64,000 nucleotides of DNA. Origin: Breoghania sp. (GTDB lineage Bacteria > Pseudomonadota > Alphaproteobacteria > Rhizobiales > Stappiaceae). A program made the translations under genes and the position numbers. The notes under the pieces are model-generated. The model made no database searches and was not told the origin of the DNA. It was given only the letters and a program-made list of their open reading frames with translations. Positions 11,112 through 18,520 of the stretch are shown one piece after another. The first letter of the stretch is position 1. Each line of letters opens with the position of its first letter. The stretch is taken from the NCBI RefSeq assembly GCF_030066895.1, contig NZ_JASJAV010000015.1:56969-120968 (forward strand), written 5' to 3'.

Positions 11112-12372
11112 TGATGCAGCCCTCTTCGCTGCGCGCCCGACTGCTGGCCTTTTCCGCCGTCATGGTCATCGCGGCCCTTGCGCTGTCCGCGGTCGGCCTG
11201 ACGGCCATCTTCACCCGCCAGTACTAAGCGCGCATCGAACAGGAACTCGACACCTTCATCAAGCAGCTCGTCGCCGACGTGGCAATCGATTAGGCGGGCG
11301 AGGTGAAGCTTGCCCGCGAGCTTGCCGATCCGCGCTTTTCCCAACCGCTCTCCGGTCTCTACTGGTCGATCACGGTCAACGGGACAGGTCAGGTGCTGCG
11401 CTCACGCTCCTTGTGGGATGCGATGCTAAACCTGCCGGTCGACGAGCTTTCCACAGGCGTTGCCCATCGCCACGATATCCGGGGGCACGGCGCGATTATG
11501 CGATCGCGATCCTGCCCTCGCTCGGCCTTCTCGCACTGGCGCTGATCGCGGCAGCCGCGATCCAGACCTATGCGGGTCTGCGTCCCTTGCGCCGTCTTGA
11601 GCGCGACGTTGCCAATATCCGCAAGGGCCGGACCACGAAGGTTCCCGGCAACCAGCCGGACGAGGTTATGCCGCTGGTGGAGGCCGTCAACGACCTGCTC
11701 GCCGATCAGGAAAAGGCCATCGCTCATGCGCGCACCCGCGCCGCCGATCTCGCCCACGGGCTGAAGACGCCACTGACCGTTCTCACCTCGCTGGCCGCCC
11801 GGCTGAGGCGCGAAGGCGGCACCGCGGCGGCCGACGATCTGGATTCGGTGGCCGCCGACGACATGCGCCGCCAGATCGAGCATCAGCTGGTGCTCGCCCG
11901 CATCCGCACCGGCGCTCAAACGCGTTCCGCCGCCCACACGATACTCAGACCCCAGGTCGAGCGGATCGTTCACACCCTGCAGCAGACGCCCGACCGCAAC
12001 GTGCTCGACTGGCAGATCGAGATCGGCACGGGCGCGATCTTCACCATCGACACCGCCGACCTCATGGAACTTCTGGGTAACCTTCTGGAAAACGAGGTGA
12101 AATGGGCCCAGCGCAAGATTATCGTCGCGACGCAAACCGCGGACGGACGGATCGCCCTTGAAATATCCGACGACGGCCCCGGCATGAGCGAAGAGGCGAT
12201 GATCCGTGCCTTTCGCCGTGGCGTGCGGCTCGACGAGCAACGCCCCGGTCACGGGCTGGGTCTGGCCATTGCGGAGGAAATCTGCAGCACGAACGGCATC
12301 GACATCATCCTGCGCCGAAATGCGCAAGGCGGCCTCACCGTGCGCCTGGAGCAGGAACAGCCGCACGCCTGA
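11111..12372 (+). pseudogene. Sensor histidine kinase (PhoQ-like architecture), decayed
   Basis: It starts with a TAATG junction to the response regulator. N-terminal transmembrane segment (LLAFSAVMVIAALALSAVGL), periplasmic sensor, second helix (LLALALIAAAAIQ), HAMP-like region, the H-box ADLAHGLKTPLTVL, and HATPase boxes (LLENEVKWA, DDGPGMSEEA, GHGLGLAI). Two in-frame stops lie in the sensor: TAA at 11225-11227 and TAG at 11291-11293 (AID*AGEV). Near 11485 the sensor frame (VAHRHDIRG) jumps to the second helix (YAIAILPSLG), with about 50 residues of sensor apparently missing. The catalytic half is an open frame and could only act as an unanchored fragment. Confidence 0.85.
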
Positions 12373-12453
12373 TCTACAGACGCGAAAGCGGACGCACTGC
12401 ACGCGCAAGGCTGAAAGCAGCCGACCAGGTCAACGATGGAGGGGGAAGAAGAT

Positions 12454-12529
12454 TGGTACTCCCAAGGGGACTCGAACCCCTGTTTCTGCCGTGAGAGGGC
12501 AGCGTCCTAGACCGCTAGACGATGGGAGC
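12454..12529 (-). tRNA. tRNA-Glu (anticodon CUC)
   Basis: Read on the minus strand, the 76-nt cloverleaf has acceptor GCTCCCA pairing with TGGGAGT (one G-T wobble), anticodon stem CTGCC/GGCAG with loop CTCTCAC giving anticodon CUC, T arm AGGGGTTCGAGTCCCCT and an encoded CCA. This decodes GAG. It lies between the decayed sensor kinase and DUF6476. The structure is intact. Confidence 0.95.
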
Positions 12530-12539
12530 AGCGGTGTCG

Positions 12540-12563
12540 CGCGAACCGTTGCGCGAACCGTTG
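12540..12563. repeat. 12-bp tandem duplication beside tRNA-Glu
   Basis: CGCGAACCGTTG occurs twice in perfect tandem, 11 bp upstream of the tRNA 5' end. If the tRNA promoter lies here the duplication may change its spacing. It is one of several short tandem duplications in this window. Confidence 0.8.
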
Positions 12564-12720
12564 CGCGATGGATGGCGGATGTAGCCTGTGGGGTCACACA
12601 TTGCAAGAGGGGGAAGCCAGTTCAAGCGATTTCTTTTGCACTCATCCCCACACCTGGTGGAAAAGGCAAGCAACCTCCGTCCCGCGACAAGGATCCGTCG
12701 CCAGCTACTACCCCCCTCCA

Positions 12721-12834
12721 TCGTCATCCCCCGGCTTCGTCCGGGAGATCCAGCACTCACCGCATATGCTGCAGCCCGCTGGATTGCCCGGATGGGGCCT
12801 GTGCCCGCGAAGGCGGGTGCCGGGCAATGACGGA
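12721..12834. repeat. Intergenic palindromic repeat, family A2
   Basis: It begins TCGTCATCCCCCGGCTTCGT and ends GGCGGGTGCCGGGCAATGACGG. The same element occurs in opposite orientation at 61012-61127, sharing the CCGGCTTCGTCCGGG hairpin, the CATATGC centre and the CCCGCGAAGGCGGG hairpin. Each copy holds two internal stem-loops, which suggests a mobile or structural intergenic element rather than a terminator. Confidence 0.8.
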
Positions 12835-12920
12835 GGAGCCATTGAAGAAGGGTGCGAATAGATCGGCAAACCACGACCGAAATCCAGCCTTTTGCCCGCG
12901 CGGATTGCCTCCGCACGATT

Positions 12921-13025
12921 GTCATCCCCGCGAAGGCGGGGACCCAGTAACCCCAGGATCAGGTTGCAGCGCTCGACCCGCGCACGCCTCTGGAATGCTG
13001 GATCCCCGCCTTCACGGAGATGACA
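12921..13025. repeat. Intergenic palindromic repeat, family A
   Basis: It starts GTCATCCCCGCGAAGGCGGG (a hairpin), passes through CCAGTAACCCCAGGATC and CTGGAATGCTGGATCC, and ends at GAGATGACAG. Close copies are at 22778-22857 (right part missing) and 27323-27428. The right arm here has mutated from CGCGGGGATGAC to CACGGAGATGAC. Confidence 0.85.
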
Positions 13026-13134
13026 GCCAGGGGCAGAACGCACTTTCTTTTTCTGGATCTTCAAGCCGAAGGTTTCAGCACCGTCCCGCAAGATAGGGCC
13101 CTGAACACCAGCGAGTAAAACCCTGCCCCACGCC

Positions 13135-13497
13135 TCAGCGCGAAACGAAATCCGTGCGGCCCAGCAGCTTGCCCGTGGTTGCATCGAACTGCAGCAGCGC
13201 GCGGCTTGTGCCCTCTTCCACCAGCACGAACAGGCGTCCGCCGTCGACCTGCGTCGACAGCACGCGCGCATCGGGGCCAACCGAGATCGTCGCCGCCATG
13301 TTGACGCCGGAAACACCTCCGCTATTGCCGTCGCGGCTGTTCACCTTGTAGATGATCGCCGAAAACACCGCGACGAGCCCTGCCACCATGATAAAGGAGG
13401 AGATCAGGACGAGTCGCTTCATTCTGGCCTGCAGCCGCGCAGCGGCGGGGTCGAGCGGCTCTTCTTTTTCTTCGTCGTCGAAAACAGGATCGGACAT
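13135..13497 (-). CDS. DUF6476-like membrane protein
   Basis: A 120-residue protein with an acidic N-terminus (FDDEEKEEPLD), one transmembrane helix at about 28-50 (LVLISSFIMVAGLVAVFSAI) and a periplasmic tail resembling one beta-propeller-like blade (ARVLSTQVDGGRLFVLVEEG). In rhizobial genomes a protein of this type sits divergently from an RluA-family pseudouridine synthase, as here. I used the ATG at 13497; longer in-frame starts run antisense into rluD. Function unknown. Confidence 0.7.
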   Translation of the reverse strand: MSDPVFDDEEKEEPLDPAAARLQARMKRLVLISSFIMVAGLVAVFSAIIYKVNSRDGNSGGVSGVNMAATISVGPDARVLSTQVDGGRLFVLVEEGTSRALLQFDATTGKLLGRTDFVSR

Positions 13498-14521
13498 GGC
13501 GAACGGGCTCAGCGAAGAACGGGTGAACGTGGAACTGACGGTCGAAGCAGGCGATGCCGGTGAGCGGCTCGATGCCTGGCTCGCCCGGCGCACCGGCACC
13601 TTCTCCCGCAGCCGCTACAAAGACCTGATCAAACAGGGCCTGGTGCGGATCGGCGGGCGGACCATAGTCGAGACCAAGTACCGGGTCAACGAAGGTGAAA
13701 CCGTACGCCTCAGCGAACCCGAGCCCGAGGACGCCATGCCGGAGCCGGAGGATATCCCGCTCGCCGTCGTCTACGAGGACGACCACCTGATCGTCATCGA
13801 CAAACCCACCGGCATGGTGGTGCATCCGGCGACGGGAAACTGGACGGGAACGCTCGTCAACGCGCTGCTTTTCCATTGCGGCGATAGCTTGTCCGGTATC
13901 GGCGGCGTGCGTCGGCCGGGCATCGTCCAACGCATTGACAGGGACACGTCCGGCCTGCTGGTGGTGGCGAAATCCGACACCGCGCATCAGGGACTGTCGG
14001 CGCAGTTTGCCGATCACGGCCGCACCACCGCGCTGGAGCGCGCCTATACCGCGCTTATCTGGGGTGCGTCTCCGGGCCTGAATGGCACCATCGATGCCGC
14101 GCTTGCCCGCTCCATCAACAACCGGCTGAAAACCGCCGTCGTGCGCCCCGAGGCGAAGGGCGCGCGCCATGCGGTCACCCATTGGCAGTTCAAGAAGCGC
14201 TACGGCGCCAAGGACGGCGAGGCGATCGCCTCGCTCATCGAATGTCGGCTGGAGACGGGCCGCACCCATCAAATCCGCGTGCACATGGCCCATATCGGCC
14301 ATCCGCTGGTGGGGGATCCGGAGTATGGCGCGCATTTTCGCACCAAGGTGAACCGTCTTCCGGAAGAAATACGCGAGAAAGTTGCAAGTTTCAGCCGTCA
14401 GGCGCTTCACGCGGGCCTGCTCGCCTTCGAACATCCGGTCACCGGCGAAGTCATGCGCTTTGAAAGCCCGCTGCCTGCAGACTTTGCGGAACTCATTGAC
14501 CTTTACGAAACTTTAATCTGA
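13496..14521 (+). CDS. rluD: 23S rRNA pseudouridine synthase, RluD type
   Basis: A 341-residue protein with an N-terminal S4 RNA-binding domain (about 17-80) and an RluA-family catalytic domain. The catalytic Asp is D148 in RIDRDTSGLLVV; the substrate motifs VVHPATGNWTGTL and LETGRTHQIRVHMAHIGHPL are complete. RluD-type enzymes isomerise uridines in helix 69 of 23S rRNA. The ATG at 13496 shares the palindrome CATG with the start codon of the divergent DUF6476 gene, so a slightly later start cannot be excluded. The frame is intact. Confidence 0.88.
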   Translation: MANGLSEERVNVELTVEAGDAGERLDAWLARRTGTFSRSRYKDLIKQGLVRIGGRTIVETKYRVNEGETVRLSEPEPEDAMPEPEDIPLAVVYEDDHLIVIDKPTGMVVHPATGNWTGTLVNALLFHCGDSLSGIGGVRRPGIVQRIDRDTSGLLVVAKSDTAHQGLSAQFADHGRTTALERAYTALIWGASPGLNGTIDAALARSINNRLKTAVVRPEAKGARHAVTHWQFKKRYGAKDGEAIASLIECRLETGRTHQIRVHMAHIGHPLVGDPEYGAHFRTKVNRLPEEIREKVASFSRQALHAGLLAFEHPVTGEVMRFESPLPADFAELIDLYETLI

Positions 14522-14551
14522 CAGAGCCGTGTTTTCGACGCATTAATCTCT

Positions 14552-14593
14552 ATATTAGATCGGATGGACACGATATTAGATCGGATGGACACG
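14552..14593. repeat. 21-bp tandem duplication upstream of rpoH
   Basis: ATATTAGATCGGATGGACACG is repeated twice in perfect tandem, about 75-115 bp before the rpoH start. It duplicates TATTAG-like and ATG-containing sequence that could be part of the rpoH promoter or leader. Confidence 0.85.
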
Positions 14594-14668
14594 CCCAAGC
14601 GGATGTCCGCACAAGAGATCTTGCCCGCACCGGGGAGATCCCTCTCACGACGAAGGAGGGTGCATTTT

Positions 14669-15577
14669 ATGGCCCAAGCGACGGTGTCGGCGATTTCCGC
14701 CGGCGAAAACGGACTGTCTCGCTACCTCACCGAGATCCGGCGGTTCCCCATGCTGGAGCCGCAGGAAGAGTACATGCTGGCCAAGCGTTACAAGGAACAC
14801 GAAGATCCTGACGCGGCCCATAAGCTCGTTACGTCACATCTAAGATTGGTTGCCAAGATTGCAATGGGCTATCGCGGCTACGGCCTGCCCATTGGCGAGG
14901 TTATTTCGGAAGGCAATGTCGGCCTGATGCAGGCCGTCAAGCGTTTCGAGCCGGACAAGGGGTTCCGGCTGGCGACCTACGCGATGTGGTGGATCAAGGC
15001 TTCCATCCAAGAATACGTCCTACGCTCGTGGTCGCTGGTGAAAATGGGCACCACGGCGAACCAGAAGCGTCTGTTCTTCAACCTGCGCAAGGTGAAGGGG
15101 AAGATCCAGGCGCTCGACGAGGGCGACCTGAAGCCCGAAGACGTTTCCACCATCGCCACGCGCCTCGGCGTTTCCGAGGAAGAAGTCATCTCCATGAACC
15201 GCCGCCTGTCCGGCGACACCTCGCTCAACGCCCAGATCCGCAATGACGGCGATGGCGGTGGCGAGTGGCAGGACTGGCTGGTGGATGACAGCGACAGCCA
15301 GGAAACGGTCATGGCCGAGCAGGAAGAACTCGACCACCGTCGCGGCATACTGAAACAGGCGCTCGGCGTGTTGAACGACCGCGAACGCCGCATCTTCGAG
15401 GCGCGCCGCCTGTCGGAAGACCCGATCACGCTGGAAGAGCTTTCCGGCGAATTCGGCGTCTCGCGCGAGCGCGTGCGCCAGATCGAGGTTCGTGCCTTCG
15501 AGAAGGTGCAGGAAGCGGTGAAGAAGCAGGCTCTCGCCGACGCTCAGGCCCCGGTCGCCACGGAGGCGACGGCCTGA
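14669..15577 (+). CDS. rpoH: RNA polymerase sigma factor RpoH (sigma-32)
   Basis: A 302-residue heat-shock sigma factor. Region 1.2 (SRYLTEIRRFPML), region 2 with HLRLVAKIAMGYRGYGLPI and the core-binding FEPDKGFRLATYAMWWIKA, the RpoH box around QKRLFFNLRKVKGKIQ, and region 4 (LEELSGEFGVSRERVRQIEV) are all present. Start chosen at 14669 because AAGGAGGG lies 8 bases upstream; the longer open frame from 14564 is the duplicated leader. It directs transcription of chaperone and protease genes, including ftsH in many relatives. Intact. Confidence 0.93.
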   Translation: MAQATVSAISAGENGLSRYLTEIRRFPMLEPQEEYMLAKRYKEHEDPDAAHKLVTSHLRLVAKIAMGYRGYGLPIGEVISEGNVGLMQAVKRFEPDKGFRLATYAMWWIKASIQEYVLRSWSLVKMGTTANQKRLFFNLRKVKGKIQALDEGDLKPEDVSTIATRLGVSEEEVISMNRRLSGDTSLNAQIRNDGDGGGEWQDWLVDDSDSQETVMAEQEELDHRRGILKQALGVLNDRERRIFEARRLSEDPITLEELSGEFGVSRERVRQIEVRAFEKVQEAVKKQALADAQAPVATEATA

Positions 15578-15618
15578 GGCCCGCAAGCGACCCGAATTGA
15601 TCTTTTTGTTTTTGGGAA

Positions 15619-15644
15619 AAGGGATGGCAGAGACGCCGTCCCTT
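15619..15644. terminator. Stem-loop after rpoH
   Basis: AAGGGATGGC and GCCGTCCCTT form a 10-bp stem with a 6-base AGAGAC loop, 41 bp after the rpoH stop. The following CTTTCGCGTTT is a weak T run on this strand; on the other strand the T run is TTTTCCCAAAAACAAAAA. It probably ends rpoH transcription. Confidence 0.6.
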
Positions 15645-15834
15645 TCGCGTTTCAGGCTCGGATGCTGCGGATCGCAAGACGATATCCACGGCCCGACACA
15701 AGTGCCTGCCTGGATCAAAACGTCGCTACGACCTCCCCTTTCCCGCCGAAAACGGCCGAGAGATCTATTCGCGTGAAAATACGACGTTGAGACGTTCACG
15801 ATACCGTGATAGCGGCAAGGGGGACCAATCAGAG

Positions 15835-16466
15835 ATGCCCCCCATCAGAGAGGCCCGGCCCAGGACGCCCCGCGAGATGCAAACTGGCGACTTCATCTTC
15901 TCCGCCATCGGGCGCGAGGACAATGCGATCTCTGCCGTCACCGAGGGCTTCCACGGGGCCCGGCTCAATCATATGGGCGTGATCGAGGTGGCTCCGCGCG
16001 GTGTCTTCGTGCTCGAAAGCCTTCTATCCGGAAGTCCGTCCGCCTCACCCCTTTCGACGTCTTCGCCCGCCGCTCCTTCAACGAGGCCCGGGAACCGTGG
16101 CTGATGCTGGCGCGGCTGAAGGACAAGCACAGACACCTCATCGAGCCGATCATGCGCTTCAGCAAATCCCTGCGCAACATTCCCTATGACGAGCTGTATT
16201 TGTCGCACAACTACGCGCTTTATTGCAGCGAACTGGTGGTCGCCATGTTCCGCCATGCCAATGGCGGCACGCCCTTCTTCAAGGAAGCCCCGATGAGCTT
16301 CCGCGATCTCGCCACCGGACGTCCCCACCAAACTTGGATCGACTACTACGCCTATTTCGGCATCGACGTTCCCGAAGGCGAACCGGGCTCCAACCCCGAC
16401 GCCATCAGCCGCGACGACCGGCTCAACGTCTACAAGACCATCGGCCAGATCCCGGGCCTGCGATAA
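15835..16466 (+). pseudogene. YiiX-like NlpC/P60-family hydrolase, frameshifted
   Basis: Permuted papain-like hydrolase with GDFIFSAIGREDNAISAVTE, the His in ARLNHMGVIEV and the Cys in YCSELVVAMFRHANGG, the arrangement seen in YiiX/YebB proteins (cell-wall or acyl hydrolases). Start ATG at 15835. Near 16018-16045 the frame breaks twice: an extra C in AAAGCCTTC and a 4-bp tandem duplication TCCGTCCG in what would read EVRLTPFDVF. After these the original frame continues to IGQIPGLR-stop. Both catalytic residues lie outside the damaged segment. Confidence 0.75.
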
Positions 16467-16516
16467 GGGCGGCGACAGAGACATCCCGTCGCCGCCCCGT
16501 TTTCTGGCTTCCCGCC

Positions 16517-17017
16517 CTAGCGAGTGCCGTCCTGTTCCAGCCCGAAGGCCGGATGATGGATCACTTCGCCGGAAGTGTTCCCCATCCTTGAACGGCAGCG
16601 CCATGACCACCTCCGGTGGCACGCCTTCCACGTTAAGTCCGGGGAAGGTGCGAAAACCGAAGCGGCCGTAGTAGTCCGGGTAGCCGACAAGCGCGATGCC
16701 GCGCGCCGTCGGGCGCAAACGGTCGATGACCGCCCGCACACCGCGCCTGCCCTTGCCTTGCCGGGAGAACGGCGACAGGACCGATCAGGAACCAGTCCCC
16801 CGCCTCGCCCACCCGCGCGGGCGAGGCGGCGATATGACCTACCACCTCTCCCGTCTCTTCGGCCACGAGCGACAGGGTCAACGCCCCGGCCTCGCGCAAG
16901 CCCTGCACGATTTCTGTCTCCCGCCCGCAACTATGTATGCGCGGCCGTACAGAAGGCTTCATCGATGGCATCGGCGATGACGGATATGTCCCACCCGGTT
17001 TCTTCACGGATACGCAT
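16517..17017 (-). pseudogene. GNAT acetyltransferase (YjhQ-like), frameshifted
   Basis: Stitched frames read MRIREETGWDISVIADAIDE, then LSLVAEETGEVVGHIAASPA, FLIGPVAVLPARQGQ (acetyl-CoA binding region), IALVGYPDYYGRFGFRTFPG and the end GEVIHHPAFGLEQDGTR. This is a YhbS/YjhQ-type GNAT N-acetyltransferase of about 165 residues. At least three frame changes occur (near 16950, 16750 and 16590). The start ATG lies one base after the stop of the YjhX-like gene. In E. coli the YjhX toxin (TopAI) is paired with the GNAT antitoxin YjhQ; this adjacency suggests the same pairing here. Confidence 0.75.
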
Positions 17018-17018
17018 G

Positions 17019-17228
17019 TCAGATCCCCTGATTATCGTATTGGGCGCGCACCATCCGTCGGCCACGCATGGAGATGATGTATGGAGCACCGTTTCGCGAT
17101 TTGATCAGCCGCTTTCGGCGCAACGACTGCAAGACCCGCAAGTCGCAGTCGCTCAGGATCAGGCCGTCGCGGGTCACGAAGACCACGTCGCTGACCTTTC
17201 GAAAGAGGCGGAACCTACACGCCTTCAA
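17019..17228 (-). pseudogene. YjhX/TopAI-family (UPF0386) toxin, N-terminally truncated
   Basis: The frame encodes the C-terminal half of the UPF0386/YjhX family: TRDGLILSDCDLRVLQSLRR, KRLIKSRNGAPYIIS and MVRAQYDNQG-stop match the family's REG-LLSDCTLA-KLRRKRLI-AQLDN pattern as I remember it. The usual first 35 or so residues (the EQRTLHALA-GGRI region) are missing. Instead the frame runs into the tail of the RES gene, so about 100 bp may have been deleted at 17.2 kb. In E. coli, TopAI inhibits topoisomerase I. This copy is probably inactive. Confidence 0.7.
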
Positions 17229-17922
17229 TCGTGTATTCGGGCGTCCCCTTCCAGATCAGCTTCCATTGCGCCCCCGGCCAGACATTCTGGATGATGCCCG
17301 GATCGATAGGCGACGAAGCACACCCCGCCGGGCCTGCGCACGGACGGATAGAGAAGCCCGCGATGCCCTTCGCGACGAAGCGATGCGGCGAGCACCTGGC
17401 CTTGCGGATAGCCGAGATCGGGATCGGGCGTCAGCGCCGGATGATCCGGCTCGTCGCGAATGTCGGGAAAGTCGCCGATGAAGTCCGCCAGAAACTCCAT
17501 ATAGTGCGCCTCATCCTCGTAGATCCCGACATATCCGAGTTCGCGCGTGCGGTGATAGCCGACCTCTTCGGCAGCCGTCAGGGTTTCGAAGGCGCAAATA
17601 CCACGCCCCGCGGTCACCGGGATTGAAGCGATTGCCGGACGCGCGGAAATAGGTGGCGGAAATAGGTGAAGGCCGCATTGATGTGGCTCTGGCCATAAAC
17701 GCGCAGATCATGCGCCCGCCACGCGAAAACCAGTTCGCGCCGGTCGAGCGCCGGACTTCCCTCGCGCTCGGCGATCAGGCGACTGCTCGTTCCGCCCTCC
17801 AGTTCCGCCAGAATTTCCTCTCCCTCGTCACTGTCAACGAGACCGCGGAAAACGGGAGGCTTGTGATGGGTCTCGCTGATCAGACGCACGAGACCGCGAT
17901 CATTGAGCGGCGAAATCCTCAC
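17215..17922 (-). pseudogene. RES-domain toxin (NAD-degrading family), frameshifted
   Basis: GTG start overlapping the antitoxin stop (GTGA), then MRISPLNDRGLVRLISETHH, SHINAAFTYFRASGNRFNPG (the GRWN-type RES motif), an acidic alpha/beta region (GYVGIYEDEAHYMEFLADF), RREGHRGLLYPSVRRPGG and PGAQWKLIWKGTPEYTIEGV-stop. RES toxins degrade NAD+ and are neutralised by the preceding Xre/MbcA protein. A perfect 13-bp tandem duplication at 17643-17668 shifts the frame just before the GNRFNPG motif, and a second indel near 17315 affects the tail. With one duplicated copy removed, the reading frame through the RES motif is restored. Confidence 0.85.
17643..17668. repeat. 13-bp tandem duplication that breaks the RES frame
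   Basis: GCGGAAATAGGTG occurs twice in perfect tandem. On the coding strand this is CACCTATTTCCGC twice, so TYFR is encoded once in each of two frames. Thirteen is not a multiple of three, so it alone accounts for the main frameshift in the toxin gene. The signature is replication slippage. Confidence 0.9.
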
Positions 17923-18308
17923 ACGCCACCTCGCAACGCATCCACATAGGCGCGCAAGCGAAGGATCTTCGGCAACCCACCCTCCACCATCGCATCGAGC
18001 GGACGCCGACCGTCGAATTCCGGCACCTGATTCGCAAGTTTCACCCATTGCGTCGAAAGCGGCCGATTGAAGTACAGCTCAAGCGACTTGTAGAGGCCGA
18101 CAAGCGCGCTGAGACGAAGCATCAGATCCCGGCTCAACTCCCCAGCAAACGCCTGACGCCGAACGCGCTTCCACGAGCTTGCCGACATGTCGGCAAGGGC
18201 AGCGACCTCCCGCCCGGTCAGCGACCATGCGTCGGCGATCCGGCAAAAGGCCTTCAGGGCCACTGCCTGGACGTCTGCGGCCGGGCACTCGAGTACGCGG
18301 GGTTCCAT
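17919..18308 (-). CDS. Xre/MbcA/ParS-family antitoxin
   Basis: A 129-residue antitoxin. The N-terminal half is a helical Xre-like DNA-binding domain (RIADAWSLTGREVAALADMS). The C-terminal half is a DUF2384 toxin-binding domain with LVGLYKSLELYFNRPLSTQW, FDGRRPLDAMVEGGLPKILR and the ending YVDALRGGV. I chose the ATG at 18308 (MEPRVLECPA) because GGAGG lies 8 bases upstream; longer frames run through the operator. It neutralises the adjacent RES toxin and should repress the operon. The gene is intact while the toxin gene is broken. Confidence 0.85.
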   Translation of the reverse strand: MEPRVLECPAADVQAVALKAFCRIADAWSLTGREVAALADMSASSWKRVRRQAFAGELSRDLMLRLSALVGLYKSLELYFNRPLSTQWVKLANQVPEFDGRRPLDAMVEGGLPKILRLRAYVDALRGGV

Positions 18309-18336
18309 GCGATCATCCTCCATGCTCCGCAATATA

Positions 18337-18372
18337 GGATCATATGACTTGTTTTTCCAGTCCATATGATCC
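18337..18372 (-). promoter_or_regulatory. Palindromic operator/promoter of the toxin-antitoxin operon
   Basis: GGATCATATG at 18337-18346 and its exact reverse complement CATATGATCC at 18363-18372 are spaced 26 bp centre to centre, about two to three helical turns. On the minus strand a TATATT -10-like box follows just downstream, before the antitoxin ribosome site. This is the expected layout of an autoregulatory operator for the Xre antitoxin. Confidence 0.7.
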
Positions 18373-18520
18373 AATAGCGATGGAGCGAGGCAAAGCGGTC
18401 GCTCGCCCTTCCGCCTTGCCGCCCTGCCCCGCCTCGCCTATCGTATTGCCCCCGTCCGGCATGGTCCGCCGTGTCGGCGTCCGGGTCCCTGATCTCACGC
18501 GCGCATCACCGGCCCCTCAC

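Noticed and set aside
12717..13025. Possible CRISPR array from repeated GC-rich palindromes
   Set aside because: The repeats are unevenly spaced, palindromic throughout, differ in sequence and lie at scattered intergenic sites without cas genes.
17019..17228. The 69-residue frame as a random small ORF
   Set aside because: Its C-terminal 45 residues match the pattern of the YjhX/UPF0386 family and it abuts a GNAT gene as in E. coli, so it was kept as a truncated family member.
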